From positions 35,154,001-35,218,000 of the forward strand of contig JBHGNT010000001.1 in the NCBI GenBank assembly GCA_043228905.1: a stretch of 64,000 bases of DNA. Direction: 5' to 3'. Below the pieces are notes generated by a model that was not told the origin of the DNA, did no database searches, and saw nothing but the letters and a program-made list of their open reading frames with translations. A program made the translations under genes and the position numbers. Positions 15,203 through 28,150 of this stretch are shown here, piece after piece. Every line of letters starts with the position of its first letter. Within the stretch, counting starts at the first letter, position 1. The stretch is from Azolla caroliniana. Lineage: Eukaryota > Polypodiophyta.

Positions 15203-18200
15203 AAAACTATGTCAGTAGTCAATCTCTCTCTATATATCTATACATTGATTGAGATTGATTTTTTGTACAAGTGGAAGATGCATTAAGAGTTTTCTTGATA
15301 TTCATATATACAGCAAATGCTTGAAGGAAACTCTCAAATTGAACATTTTGTGAGAACCTATTTACATGAATTATGTTATTTTCTCACAATGCATCAAAAA
15401 TTGATTTATAATAAAATTCCAGAAGTTGTTAAACCAAAGTAACTATTTTTTATGTTTTGTTTGTGTAAGAGAGGGGGCAAGAGTTTTTATGCTTTTGTGA
15501 AGCAGAGAAAATTGTGTAATCCATGCCCATGCCCTTCCCTTGGTCAACACCCACCTCAGGCATTATACACTACTTGCATCATTGCATAGTTATCTCCATT
15601 TTTCTCAATTATATTTTTGGATTTAAGCCAAAGTTTGATCAATTCATCTGGCATTTTTTTGGAAAAGAAAATAAAAATAAAAATAAAAATTCATCTGGCA
15701 TATTTTCAGAGATTACAGAAAAGTTTGTGTTTTATAGATTTCTCAAAATTCGTTAAAGCCAGTTTTGTTTTGAATATATATATACATATTTAAGTATTTA
15801 TTGTGCTATTTGATCATTGGTAGTTTCATCTGCATCATAAATTATTCAGGTTGAAATAAATTTACCTTATATTTATGCATTTGTAGACAGATATGAGCCA
15901 GTTATAAATGGAATGTACAAAACACATATTAGACAGATATGGTCCCAACATATCATGTAGAACATCCAAAGTTGGATTTTGGTGAAGCTTCACAGACTTT
16001 GTACCTTGTGCGTCATTGCAATGTCTTTACACATGGAGATGTTAGAGACATACACTAAATGCTAAAGGACTACATAAAATATTACTTAAATCACTAAATA
16101 TAATAATTGTCTGAGCTCAGTAAGGAAAATAGGTAAGAGGTGAAACCAAATTATCATGACATATGGAACCAGAATGGAAAAGCAGTACATGACATTGCTC
16201 TTTCACGAGAAGCATGCATATGTGTTTATTTGTGATGTGTTCATCCCCATGGTTCATGATTGTGAGCCTTTATAATGTGTGCATTTTACACGAGCTTAGT
16301 CTCTTGGTTAGAAAAGAAAATTGCAGATACCACAACATTTAACAATTTTAAAGGAATTAACAGTTGTGAGATTGTGAACCATATCATATGTTTTCCTAGG
16401 TCAATTGATTACAAAAGCCTTGAGCATAAACATTCATGACCAAACCATAGATTTCACTTCCACATGTTGTTGAGGTATACTAGTTTGGCATGTTATATTT
16501 ATGTACTAGTTTTCCTAGGTCAATTGATTACGAAAGCCTTGAGCATAAACATGTACTCATGACCAAACCATAGATTTCACTTACACATTTTGTTGAGGTA
16601 GACTAGTTTGGCATATTAAGTTACTATACTCTTTTATTCTATGGGCATAACCTTAATTATGGTATTGTTGCGTCTCTCCATGTTGATTATCCCTTGCATG
16701 TATGTGGAACACTAGTAGCATTTTTGTGTCAAATATGTGACATTGGATGTTGGTTAATATGCATAGAATGCATAGTTTTTTTATAATAATGAAGTCAAAA
16801 TGCACAATGTTTTATGCACCAATCACGTCATAGTTTTTCAATGATGTTTACCTCAATTTCCATAGGTAAATTCAGTAGTTTGGACAATATGCCTCCAAGG
16901 ATAACTTTGTCTCTCACAAGTACATAGAAATCACATTCTCATGCATCACGTCTTTCCTTGGTGAAATAATGTAATTGGAAAGGTCTATATGTCCTTTCAG
17001 CAAAAGAAGAATTTTCAATCTAGTGCAAGAACAAAGAGATTTTAGATCATTTCATTAATGTAATTGTAAATAGATTTTTTGATATAGTTGGTGCTCTTAG
17101 AAACAACTAAATGTGCGATGTTTAAGGTTTACTGATTAGGAAAATTGGCTTACATATCTATTTGCCTAAGTTGACAATGGGGATACAAAGAGATCTGCAT
17201 AGTTGTCTGTGCAGATATGACAATAATCTCAAAAGATTGGACAAGTTTGGGCCATTATTACCACATCCTTCATGTCTCATATATGAACTTACAAGTTACA
17301 TGCAATCATTTCTCATTGTTTAATGTGTGCATATTCTTAGTTCTAGATATGCATTGTTAATAGTTATGTACAAGATGGTGATATCTTGAAGTCAACACAA
17401 TGCATACATGTTTACTACTACTTGCATTATATCAAGAGACACTAGTATGTGTCTTATTCTATAATACCCCCTCCCATGTAAGAAAAAGTCAAAAAACCTT
17501 ATATTTATCAAATTTTGGCCAATGCCACATACACTAGGTGTGAGGACTCAGGAGGTCTCCTTTAGGTTTTCAAACAATGTCCTTGTATTTGACAAGACAA
17601 GAGCCTAAAGTAGTTTCTGATGTCAAATAATACTTCAAATACAAAGCTCTATTATTTGAAATTTACTACCTAGACATAAAAAGGCTCGTATTTGTGATAA
17701 CAAGGGAGACCATTCAAGTAGAAAGAATCCATTTTCCATAAAGAGTATTCACCGTTTGAAAATATAGGCTTGTAAAATCCATCTTATAAAAATTGATGCA
17801 ATGGTAATTCTTTTCATAATTGACATTAAAGTTTTGGGTTCAAATCTCAATTCTTGCGGTTGATGCTACCATTATTTTGGTAATTGTTCATAATTTTACG
17901 TCAAGATCATGTGTACAATTACTTTCGTCCTAATCAAATTGGCTTTATAACAATGGATGTTGGCATTTTTTCATGAGCGTTGAAAGTAAAAACGATAGCG
18001 TTCTATTTAAAAGGCAAAGCTAAGAAAACTATTACTATGGCACAATTTATTGTTTATCTACTATAAATATGCCATGTACAAGTGTAATTTAATATGGCAA
18101 TGCTGTTAAGCCTTGTTTGTATTTTCATTCGGTGTAAAAACTTTGCATAAGTTTACTTTGAGGTGGCGCATACTATTACGTTTTAACAAATGGTTTTATG

Positions 18201-19164
18201 CCATGGATGGGCATTGCCATTTTTCCTAATAATTGCGTCAAGCATTAGATAGCAAAGTCATGAAAGCTACAAGTATATCCTAATTTATTGTTTCCGAGTT
18301 GTGTATGTATATGATAAATGAAATCAACAATTTCGTATCCGAGTTTTCCCAGACTTTACCAGTACAACGAAGTGGTATTTTATGTGAAAATGCACTTGGA
18401 ATTACTTTTCGTGACATTCGTATTTCATAATATTTAATAACTTTGTGCTTGCCAATTATTTCCTTGTCTATGCCAAAACACTTCTATTGAAAAACACATG
18501 TAACCACATGGTTGTTTGAAGTATCATGTCTTTTCATCGTTCATAACATATTATAATCATTTGTGGAAGCAATTGTTAACTTATTTTACATCAAACAATT
18601 TTATTTAGATAGTGCCATGTTAACACCTCAATAATAAGAGATCCTAGATGAGGATAACTAAGGTTTGTTACATCGTTGATGGAAATGCGGAACTTGAGCT
18701 TTTAACAACAAGGGAGTCAACATCAAAATGTATGCGTTTAGCAATCCCATGTTCATGATTCTAATTAAAAAGTTTGTTTTATTGAAATGGAGTTCATTGA
18801 AGTTTAACTAAACCACTTTCTCATATCTTTCAAATTAAAAACACACCTTTGTATTATACATACATATATGAAAAAATAATTTGTCTATTGGGTTTACACG
18901 CACAAGGAAGGCCTTTCAATGTAGAAGTATTAAAACTTGATAATGTAGCTAAACACCACTTGAACACTAAGGTACGATGCAGTTACTATAGTACTCAAAT
19001 AGAGGTAAATCCACTGAATTTTTTAAATCTTTTTCCTTTCATAGATTTAAAAAATGCATGGGAGTTATATCCATCTTTACAATTTTAGAAATGCCAAACT
19101 TTGATGTAAGTACAAATTACTAGGTTGATATCCTCAAGTTCCATGTGCACAAATTCAGATGGCC
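15203..19164. other. Gene-poor AT-rich intergenic region
   Basis: From the TPP2 stop to the start of a tandem duplication. The first few hundred bases presumably hold the TPP2 3' UTR. No open frame resembles a known protein. One local duplication (16391-16628) is visible. No RNA gene was recognised. Confidence 0.6.
16391..16628. repeat. 119-bp imperfect tandem duplication
   Basis: Copy 1 starts at 16391 and copy 2 at 16510, both with ttttcctaggtcaattgatt. They share ccttgagcataaacat, catgaccaaaccatagattt and ctagtttggcat. Scattered substitutions and a small insertion show it is older than the 57-bp and 201-bp duplications. Confidence 0.85.
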
Positions 19165-19792
19165 AATTTTTTTATTACCAATGTTGATAAGATTCTACTA
19201 AAAGAAATCCATCATGCCTTTACCATACATTAATCGAAAAAGATGCAAGTGCTTTAATTTGCACTTATCGTGGTCGTAATGTTATTAAAACTTTAAGTAC
19301 TTGAGATTTATGATCTCTCCACAGTAAGAATCATTATCTAACAAACTCGGATGTTAACCAAAGTTAGTTTAGAAACATGGTTATGTTAGTGGTATAGTTT
19401 TCTATTCACAACTTAATCATTTGATTGAATAATTACCATGTATCTTTACCCACAAACCGTTGATATATACATCCACTTTAAATTGTCTATCCATCTAATT
19501 CACCCTAAATGTGTATTTGAGCAATGCATGGATGTTATTCCAATCGTTTTTCATTACCGATGTTGATAAGATTCTATTAAAAAGAAACCCTCATGCCTTT
19601 ACCATACATTAATAAAAAAAGATGTAAGTACTTTAATTTGCACTTATCGTGGACGTAGTATTATTAAAGCTTTAAATACTTGGATTCATGATCTCTCCAC
19701 GATGAGAATCATTTATCTAATAAACTTGGACGTTAACCAAAGTTAGTTTTGAAACATGGTTAGGTTAGTGGTATAGTCTTCTATTCACAACT

Positions 19793-19803
19793 AAAACATT
19801 TGA
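19793..19803. repeat. Left target-site duplication of the plus-strand LINE
   Basis: The 11-mer aaaacatttga recurs after the poly(A) at 23503-23513. Joining the flanks restores a site that matches copy 1 of the surrounding duplication near 19415, which confirms the boundary. Confidence 0.88.
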
Positions 19804-22800
19804 CAAACCTGGAGATTTCAGCCAATAACATGGAATGGATCTCGAGTTCCATAACCAATAGGGCAAACAAGTACTTTAACAATTTGCCCATCACTTCGAA
19901 TGGAGATAACTGGAGAGTGATGTGGATGAATGCTAAAATGATCTGTGGGAGGATCAATGATTCATGCATTAAAAAACAGTTGCCACTAAGCATAGAAGAG
20001 AGGGTAGATTGCCTCCATGAGGAGGAAATAGAGGATGCAATGCGACAGGATGTTGTGTTGGGATGGGAGAGGCTCAGTAAGGGCGGTTGGGCGTGGACTC
20101 AAGGGGAGGGGCTATGTCTGTCATGGGAGACTTCACTCATGTTTTGATGAAATTACTCACATGGAACATACAAGGTCTAGGGGGTAGCAAATGTATGTTG
20201 GAGAGGAAGAACTTCCGATAGGAGTTCAAATACCCAAGTTTCAAGGGGGGCCCGAATATATTGTTGCTGCAAGAGCACCATCTAAGTGCGCACAGGATCT
20301 TGAATATTGGCAATCCTCTTGAGGGGGATTGACAGACGTTCTGGTCCCCAGCTCAAGGTGAGCACGGTAGGAAAGGGGGTGTCTGTACATCTATAAGGAA
20401 ATCTTCAGGTGTCGTTGTGGTGGGTCAGGACACCATAGTGGAGGGGCGTGCCATCTATGTGACTATTAGATGGGCCCAATGTATAATTGGCATAATAAAT
20501 GTGTATGCGCCCAATTCGTCAACGAACTGGGCCCTTTTTTGGAGGCAATTGGCCGATGGTTTGCCGATGGCAGATGCATGGATCCTTGTTGGGTATTTTA
20601 ACATGACTTTGTACAAAGAGGACAAAGTAGGGGGAATGTCAATGGTGGTGCAAGGGGTTGAGCTAGTTGCGTTTGATTTGCTGATGGGTCAAATGGGGGT
20701 GAAAGATGCCTAGCATGTAATAAAAAAGTCTCGAAGTTCGTTAAGTTTTTCGAGAGCAAGTTGCAGTATGCATGGCTTTTGCATGTCTCGCATAGACGGA
20801 ATATACATCAGTCCGGAACTAGAAAAATTTGGAACCAATGTTGAAATCATTGCAGGTTCAGCCTACTCCGATCATATGCCGGTTAAGATGACGCTAGAAA
20901 TGCAGAGGAGACCAACAAGGGACTGCAATGTGAGGATCAACAAAAAACTTTTTGATGATGCGAAGGTGAGTAGAAACATAAGGCGTATATGGGAAAGCAA
21001 TTTGGCTAGGTGTGGCACACTTGATAAACTTCGAGGGAAGATTATCGAAACGTCAACTTATCTCCATAGGACGACAAAAATTAGAATTGTGAGGTCTAAG
21101 GAGGAAGAAATGTGTTTAAGGAGATCAATGACGGCTACCCAAAGGCTTCTACATAAAGATCCCCCATGCCAATGGTCTAGGGCAGGCCTCAAGGCTGCCA
21201 GAGAAACGTTGCAATGCTTGATTGCAACAAAAAATACGATGCTATTTAGGAGTTCGGAGGCATGGTGGAGCAAAAATGGGGATAAGGTGAATAAACAATT
21301 TTTCATGCATAAACAACCTAGAACAAACTATAGCTACAATCTGAAGCTGGTTAAGGAAGATGGCTCTATGTCAGAGGATATTTCAGAGATCTTGGAGGCG
21401 ATCACCTCACACTATCATGAGTTGCTTTCGGATAGTTACGATAGCCCCGAACAACCTGCTATGATAGAATATGTGCTAGAGGGAATGCAACACAAAATTT
21501 CAGATGCGGCACAAGCTAATTTGGCGAGGCCTCTCTTGGAGGAGGAGGTGGCTGATGCTTTGGCAAGTATTTGTAGAATGTCCTGTCCAGCCTCCGATGG
21601 ATTATCAAGAGGATTTTTCGAAAAATTTTGGGACGTGATCAAGGTAGATTTCGTTGATGGGCTAAAAGAGGCATGGGATGTTGGGTACTTACCTGAGCAA
21701 TTTCAGGCAAATACATGGTGGTTGTTCAGTTCAGCTCTAAAGTTGAAAGAACTGGCTAGCATGGAGGATAGGGTGGTTCGTGCCATAATGAAGGCATGGT
21801 CAAGTTTAAGAGAAGGGTTGGTCTTAATGCAACCGAAAACACTAGATGAACAACTACGACAACCGTTGTTTTAGAACCCTAGGATTAGAAGTGAAGATGG
21901 TATGATGCTTGAACAACAAAAGTACTTGCCTTGGGGGAGGATGCTAGGGTACAAGATTCGGTCAGTACAGGATTGGGAAGTCTTCAACATGAAGAGGCAG
22001 GCGGGTCAAGCCGTTACTTATAGGATTACTGGAAAACTAGAGAAGGTAAGCCAACTGATAGATGGGGTTGTTGATGGATTGGATAAGTTGAGGGTGATGG
22101 TCGGGCTGGTTTGTAGGTGAGGGTGATGCACAACTTATCCGTGGTAGGTGCTCAACTAGCGGGGATCGTTTCTGGGGTAAACTAAGTTCTTTGACAGATG
22201 ATGGTAGGTGCATGGCAGTGCGGGTGGCAGTGTTGGCAGGTAAGTGGTGGCAATTGAACCCAGACCCTAAGACACTTAAGACACTAGATCATGATTGTAA
22301 ATTAGGGTTTTACGATAACAAGCCCTTATATGATTTGGAGTGGGATCCATTGGAGGTTTGGTGGCAGACTCCAGGAACAAAAATCTTGAAAAAGTTTTTT
22401 GAATACAATACCAAGCTAGGAAGACGACTCATTGGCTCAAAAACCGTGGGTGCTGGAATGATTCGCAATAGTTGGAAGGATAAAGGCATTTCAGACACCG
22501 ATTTGAAGTCGTTTTGGAGGAGACTATGGCATTGGATATGCCAGAAAAAATTAAGGCTTGGTTGTGGCTTCTTAGCCACAAGGCGGTACCTATAGGCGAG
22601 TGGTTGAGCTCCCATGGTGGTGAGGCTAGTTGTAAGTTATGTGGACAAGCTTTGGAATCAATCTCTCACTATTTTTGGAATTGTACAAAGGCGATTAGCA
22701 TTTGGAGTAGAAGCCTTTGAATCGTAGCAGCCTGTGGTGTGAAAGGGAACGTTGTGTGGGGCTCAATACAAGGATTGTCCCTAAAAGGGGAAAGCTGAGG

Positions 22801-23502
22801 TGAACGGTTAAACCCACAAGGGCATGGATTTATAGTGCAGGGTGGTAGCGTGTTCCAATGTGATGGGATGAGACCAGCCACAAATTCTTAATCTTTTGAG
22901 GAGATTTGGCTTATGGTGGCGTGTTTGACGGCCTGGCACATTTGGATCAAGCGTTGTAAGTTTGTTTTTCAGCAGCAAAAGCTCTCATGTTGGGAGATGA
23001 TGTTAAATATCTGGTTTGATCTTGTGGCTTGGTTGCGTGGTCGGTATGATTCGATTCAAGGGGATTCAGAAGAAGCAGAAAGGGCAAGGTCCAAGTTCTT
23101 ATTGAAATGGAGTAGCTCTCCCATACTAGTCAAATCTTCATCGCGGCCTAAGTGGAATTACCATGCACCTAGGTGGTTGTTTCCACCGATGGCTCCCAAT
23201 ATTGTACATGGGTTGTATTTATGTATGTATAGCTGACACAAGCGTGCGTTAGTATAGTCATGTTACCCGGATAATGTTGTTAGAAAAGAGTTAGTTGGGA
23301 GTTGTAGAATCGGGGTAAAATAGGGTTTGATTCAATTTTATATGAGTTAAGGATCGGTTGAGTTTTGTTGTTGTTTTTGTTTGATAGTTTTGGAGTTGTT
23401 TCTCCAAGTTGTATATGTTGATCCCATTGTGGATTTGGACAAACTCTGTTGTATTCTATTTGCTAACTAATGCAAAGTAGTGGTTTTTGGAAAAAAAAAA
23501 AA
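19804..23502 (+). mobile_element. Degenerate LINE (non-LTR) retrotransposon, plus strand
   Basis: In order: a possible ORF1 remnant (19800-20147); an exonuclease/endonuclease/phosphatase-type endonuclease (about 20155-20920) with WNIQGLGG, LLQEHHLS, INVYAPN and the terminal YSDHMPV; an RT N-terminal segment (about 21500-21710, EEEVADALAS and PASDGLS); and a C-terminal zinc-binding RT-associated domain (about 22514-22720, CKLCGQALESISHYFWNC). A tail domain ends about 23236. A16 at 23491-23506 forms the 3' tail, overlapping the right target-site duplication. The RT core including the YADD box is absent, and stops and frame changes break the ORFs, so it cannot move on its own. The target-site duplication aaaacatttga flanks it at 19793-19803 and 23503-23513. 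Confidence 0.93.
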
Positions 23503-23513
23503 AAAACATTTGA
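23503..23513. repeat. Right target-site duplication of the plus-strand LINE
   Basis: Second copy of aaaacatttga, directly after and partly overlapping the A16 tail. It continues into ttgattaattaccatg, which copies the sequence around 19424-19440. Confidence 0.88.
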
Positions 23514-23640
23514 TTGATTAATTACCATGCATCGCTACCCACAAACCATTTATATATACGTCCACTTTAAATTGTCTATCCATCTAATTCATCCGAAATG
23601 TGTATTTGAACAATGCATGGATGTTATCCCAATTGTTTTT

Positions 23641-24466
23641 AATTATGCTTAGGGAGCTATTTGACACTACTCTCCTCTTCATAGAGCTCTTCATCACCAA
23701 AATCTAGTATAAAAACGTCAAAGTAGGTGTAGCTAGAACGTATTTCAATTCCAAATCTATTTGTACAAAAAATGTGGGTACATGCAGAATTGTTTATAGT
23801 TAAATGTATATATTGTTGAGTTTGTACTTGTGAACTCTTTCATCAAGACATTAGCATTGATATGTAGCATTATATCTGAATAACAATTTTATTTGAATAT
23901 ATGGAAAATTGCAAGTCATAATACCATTTTAACTACCACCTTGACACGGAAAGGATTATTAAGTAGAAATAGCTATCTCATGAGGTCTAAAGAACACAAA
24001 AAAGATTCACAACAAGGTTTAAAGAATACCAAAATATTTTGGTATGTATAAGTACTTACGTTTTGAACCTTAGGATGAAAATATCAAATCTATCAATTAC
24101 ATTCTTTGATCAAAAAATAAATTTAAATGTTGAATTTCACAATAAATAAGAGGTGCAACAACAATGTATGACAATTTTGAGAAACTAGACTGCAATTGGG
24201 GTCCTTGCACAGGAAGACATCAAGAGATATGTCTAACATATTTGTGCTAACATGCAACTAAACGCGCATGAAGTTGTCGTTTTAATGTCACAATAGACCA
24301 ATTGTGATCGATGAGGTAGATCCCATGGCAAGGATCAAAGTTGGGTTCTCTCAAAATAGTGATTTTGATGTTGCGATGTAATCCACTAAGCCAACCACCA
24401 ATCTAAGGCTATATGGTTTTTCCTATTTGCAAGTTTTGTACAATTTTCCTAAGGTGAAGGTTTTGT
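23641..24466. other. Spacer between the two convergent LINEs
   Basis: AT-rich sequence without a recognisable gene, RNA or repeat. It separates the 3' ends of two LINEs that point toward each other. Confidence 0.5.
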
Positions 24467-27400
24467 TTTTTCAAGAAAGATGCACCTTAATATATTACTT
24501 GAGAACTCTACATAGAGAAAACAAAAGGAGACATTTCATCTCACTTCTATTGCGATACAAAGGCTAGTATAAGCATCTAATCAAACAAAGGATGTCATAT
24601 ATGAAACAAGTAGAGCAATAACTACGAGCTATTCAACAGAAAAGAAGGTATGGTATAATTCCACCTCAGACCAAAAGTTGTGTCCGAAAATAAATGAAGC
24701 CCTTGCCATTGTTTCTTAAAGGTCACTTGACGTTGCCATGGAACGTCAGTCGAACCCTGCAAATCATCATATTGACCACGTATTGTGTGGACAAATAACA
24801 TCCAAAATTCAATAAGCATGGTGCAGAGATGTATGTGAGCATTGTTCAAAACAACATCACATCTCGCTTTCCATGTTATCCAAAGAGCCAACGACGTAAT
24901 AGTACGCCAAATAACCAGATTTTCAATTCTGAACCGTTGAATAGAAGATGGAAATGAGGTGAGATAGAGGTGTCCATGGGAAAAGTGAAAGACATGAGAA
25001 GTGTGCAAACTTTCATACCTCATAAAATCTTCATAAAAGACACCCCATAATATTGCACCCCATGAGAAAATAGAACGAGAATAATGTTGTCTCAGCAATA
25101 AAAACAACTTACTCCAAAATTGCTTGATCTTGGAACGTAACCAAAACACATGTAGAATAGATTCCACATGTGCACCACAATGCATTCCACAAGCATATTG
25201 TTGATTTTGCCTCAACCAATCACCAATAAGAAGACTGTAATGCATCAACAGCCAACGAAAACAAATAACTTTTTTCGGCAATTGCATACGCCACAACCAT
25301 TTCCAAAATTTTGCAAGTTGCAATGCATGCACAATATTCACAATCCAATGCTTCATGGCAACAGGGCATTTGTATTTTGATTGCAACAACAAATTTCTAC
25401 TTAGCTTAACCAAATATTGAAAAAACTCCAAATGTTTACCATTTCCACCAACACTCGGCTTTTTCCATTGATAATCAGCGGAACCCAGTCCAAATTGTGA
25501 AGAGGTTTTTTTTTTTAAAACCCACAATGAGCAACACAACAAGCATTCTTGAAAGGGTGGATCCAAAAATCATTTTTTTCGAAATCATGCAACTACTCGA
25601 ATAGTTGAAACATTGGCGATGCAGAAAATACATGCCACAACCTACCGTCATCATCCACATTAAAGTATATAGCATCACCCGCAGTGTTAGTTACTTTAGC
25701 TCCGAAAATAATTTTTAAAGGAGAGAAATAATCAAACCAAATCTGATTACTAGAGGGGGACCATGAAGCCATAATTTGTCATAATGCCACTTGCATATCA
25801 TTGCACATAATAGAACCTCCTCGAACTAAATGCATCGACAAAGATTGTAACGCGTGATTCATAACATAGCAACCCCTACAACTAATGCATGAAAGTAGGA
25901 ATATGCCACAAATCAATAACTTCATATTTGAAAATTAGTTTCTCCCACCTACGCAATTCCAAACCCAAGATAGTAACAGAAGAACCACCTAATCTATCAA
26001 TTGGGCTTTCAATCATGTTCCAATCACCACACATACACCAATGTTGTGCCAAAAGAAGATCTTGCAATAACATATTCCACAAACAAATTCTTCCGGTACA
26101 AAATTCAGAGCATAGACATTCAAAATACCAATCAATTTTCCATAAATAAGAATAAACATATATTGAACTCTCCAACCATGCAAGACTCCTTTAGCTTGCA
26201 CATGAGACTGCCATAGCATTCTACGTGCAATACTGACTACCTTGAGTACCAAAGGGTCCAAAAGCCGGAACCCAATCATAAATCCAACTACCACGTAGTA
26301 AATTATTTCTAATCAATGTGATCCTTCTCGAATTAAGATGGTATTCTTGAAAGCATTGCATATCAAGTCTACCTATAGAAGATAAAGGTACAGAATTCAG
26401 AGCATAGACATTCAAAATACCAATCAATTTTCCATAAATAAGAATAAACATATATTGAACTCTCCAACCATGCAAGACTCCTTTAGCTTGCACATGAGAC
26501 TGCCATAGCATTCTACGTGCAATACTGACTACCTTGAGTACCAAAGGGTCCAAAAGCCGGAACCCAATCATAAATCCAACTACCACGTAGTAAATTATTT
26601 CTAATCAATGTGATCCTTCTCGAATTAAGATGGTATTCTTGAAAGCATTGCATATCAAGTCTACCTATAGAAGATAAAGGTAGTTCTTGATTCAAGTAAC
26701 ATTTTACTCTATTACAACGACTCGCACCTAATCCTTGAAGGTTCCAAGATAAAAGGTTAAAATAATCCATATCAAGATTGATATGGAGAATACTCTTATC
26801 AGTCAAAACTCATTGTCTCTCCTTTTGAGAAGATGTTATTGCTCTTGTTATTCTTTTTTCCATATAGGAATCCTTGAACAAAACACGATGGTTTTTATGC
26901 ACTCTATTTTTGCTACTCCCAAGCGCTTCTATAGCATCCTTCGCAGATGTAAAAACATAAGGCAACTACCCGACCTCCAAATGCAAAATAGCCGAATATG
27001 ATCGAGCATCTACCTTTGGATCTTTATGCTCAAAAAAGGTTATCATTTCCTAAACTGACATTTTAACTTTCGTTAGAACTTGTTTTGGCACTGGGTCAAT
27101 GACTGGAACAATTACCAAAGAGGAAGCACAAACCAACATATCTATATCTTTCCACAAAGCGTCCATACTACATTCAGGCAATGCAAAGGGAGAGGGAATA
27201 ACTGAAATAATCTCCATAGATGGAGCGGAAACCGACATTCCTATATCTTGTCTCAAAGTGTCCCTACTACATTCAGGCAATGCAAATTGAGGGGGATTGG
27301 AGCAAAGCATATCAACACTTTTCCCCTTCCCCACTTTATTTGAAGATGTATCAAAAGCCTTCTTTTGTTGAATTTCATGAGGCAACATGGTAGTGACACC

Positions 27401-28150
27401 CATATTACTTTGATCATTCATAGCAGTTATAGGCTTAACATGGGCAGCAAAACAATCTATTGCCAAATGGCTGATTTTTTTACAAGAAAAACACTCGGTG
27501 GGCAAACCAAAATAAATCACTTTCTAAATTTTCTAAAACATATTACCTTTAAGCTTCAGAAGACGAATCCAATTAGGTAAGTCTGCATCCTTTTTTGCAG
27601 AGAAACTTGACAAATAGAGCTCCTCCTTTTTCGATAGTGTCCCTAAACGTAGATGTGTTAACATGTAGAACTCTTCCTATTGCTACCCCAATTTTGTGAA
27701 ACACCTCCCTCCACTCCTTATCTAGGCCTGGAAAAACAGTCGTACATGTAAAGTATCATGTTGCATCCGCCTATAGAACTGTTGTATCAAAATCGTGGGT
27801 CCATGGGACAAAAAGAACCCATGCACCTAACATGTATACCGAGTGAATGGAAAGGAGATTGTGAACAAAAGAATGGACCTCTGCAAACTCCAATTGATAG
27901 CAACCTCGGTCCATAAGATGTATATCAATAATCTTCTCGAATTTCTCCTGTAACGTTGCCTGAAGAAGATGACAGATATCCTCTCTACACGGTCGTTTTC
28001 CCAAGACTTGGGCAACAACCGAGCACTGCTCAAATCACTTAACTTAATTGAAGACAACGAGGTCATCCTCCGGGGCCAACTGAACATCGATAGTACCCTC
28101 GATCGTAGGATAAGCAGGAGCCGATTCACTGGATCACTCTCGTTGACGAT
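24467..28150 (-). mobile_element. Degenerate LINE retrotransposon, minus strand
   Basis: Read on the minus strand from about 28150: an ORF1 with a DUF4283-like part (27771-28004, GKRPCREDICHLL and HLMDRGCYQLEF); a CCHC zinc knuckle, CFSCKKISHLAIDC (27450-27500); an ORF2 endonuclease start (26513-26806, LLSWNLQGLGASRCNRVK and CFQEYHL); a 292-bp internal tandem duplication; more endonuclease to about 25882; then a 314-codon open frame (24622-25566) with the RT zinc-binding region (ACGMHCGAHVESILHVFW) and a tail domain like that of the plus-strand LINE. The RT catalytic core is missing. An A-rich tail (gaaaaaacaaaa on the minus strand) ends near 24467. No target-site duplication was found. The ends are approximate. 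Confidence 0.88.
26095..26678. repeat. 292-bp tandem duplication inside the minus-strand LINE
   Basis: Copies 26095-26386 and 26387-26678 are nearly identical; a visible difference is tacaaaattc against tacagaattc. Both lie in the endonuclease region, and the minus-strand reading repeats the stretch around GSWIYDW and INVYALN. The short motif ggta occurs at both junctions, suggesting microhomology-mediated duplication after the element had decayed. Confidence 0.93.

Larger units (their letters stand above)
19165..23640. repeat. 379-bp tandem duplication, second copy split by a LINE
   Basis: Copy 1 is about 19165-19543. Copy 2 begins about 19544, runs to 19803 and resumes at about 23503 beyond the inserted element. 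Shared landmarks are ccaaagttagttt, tggtatagt, ttctattcacaact, attaccatg and tctatccatctaattca. Copies have diverged by substitutions and small indels, so the duplication is older than the LINE insertion. Confidence 0.88.
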
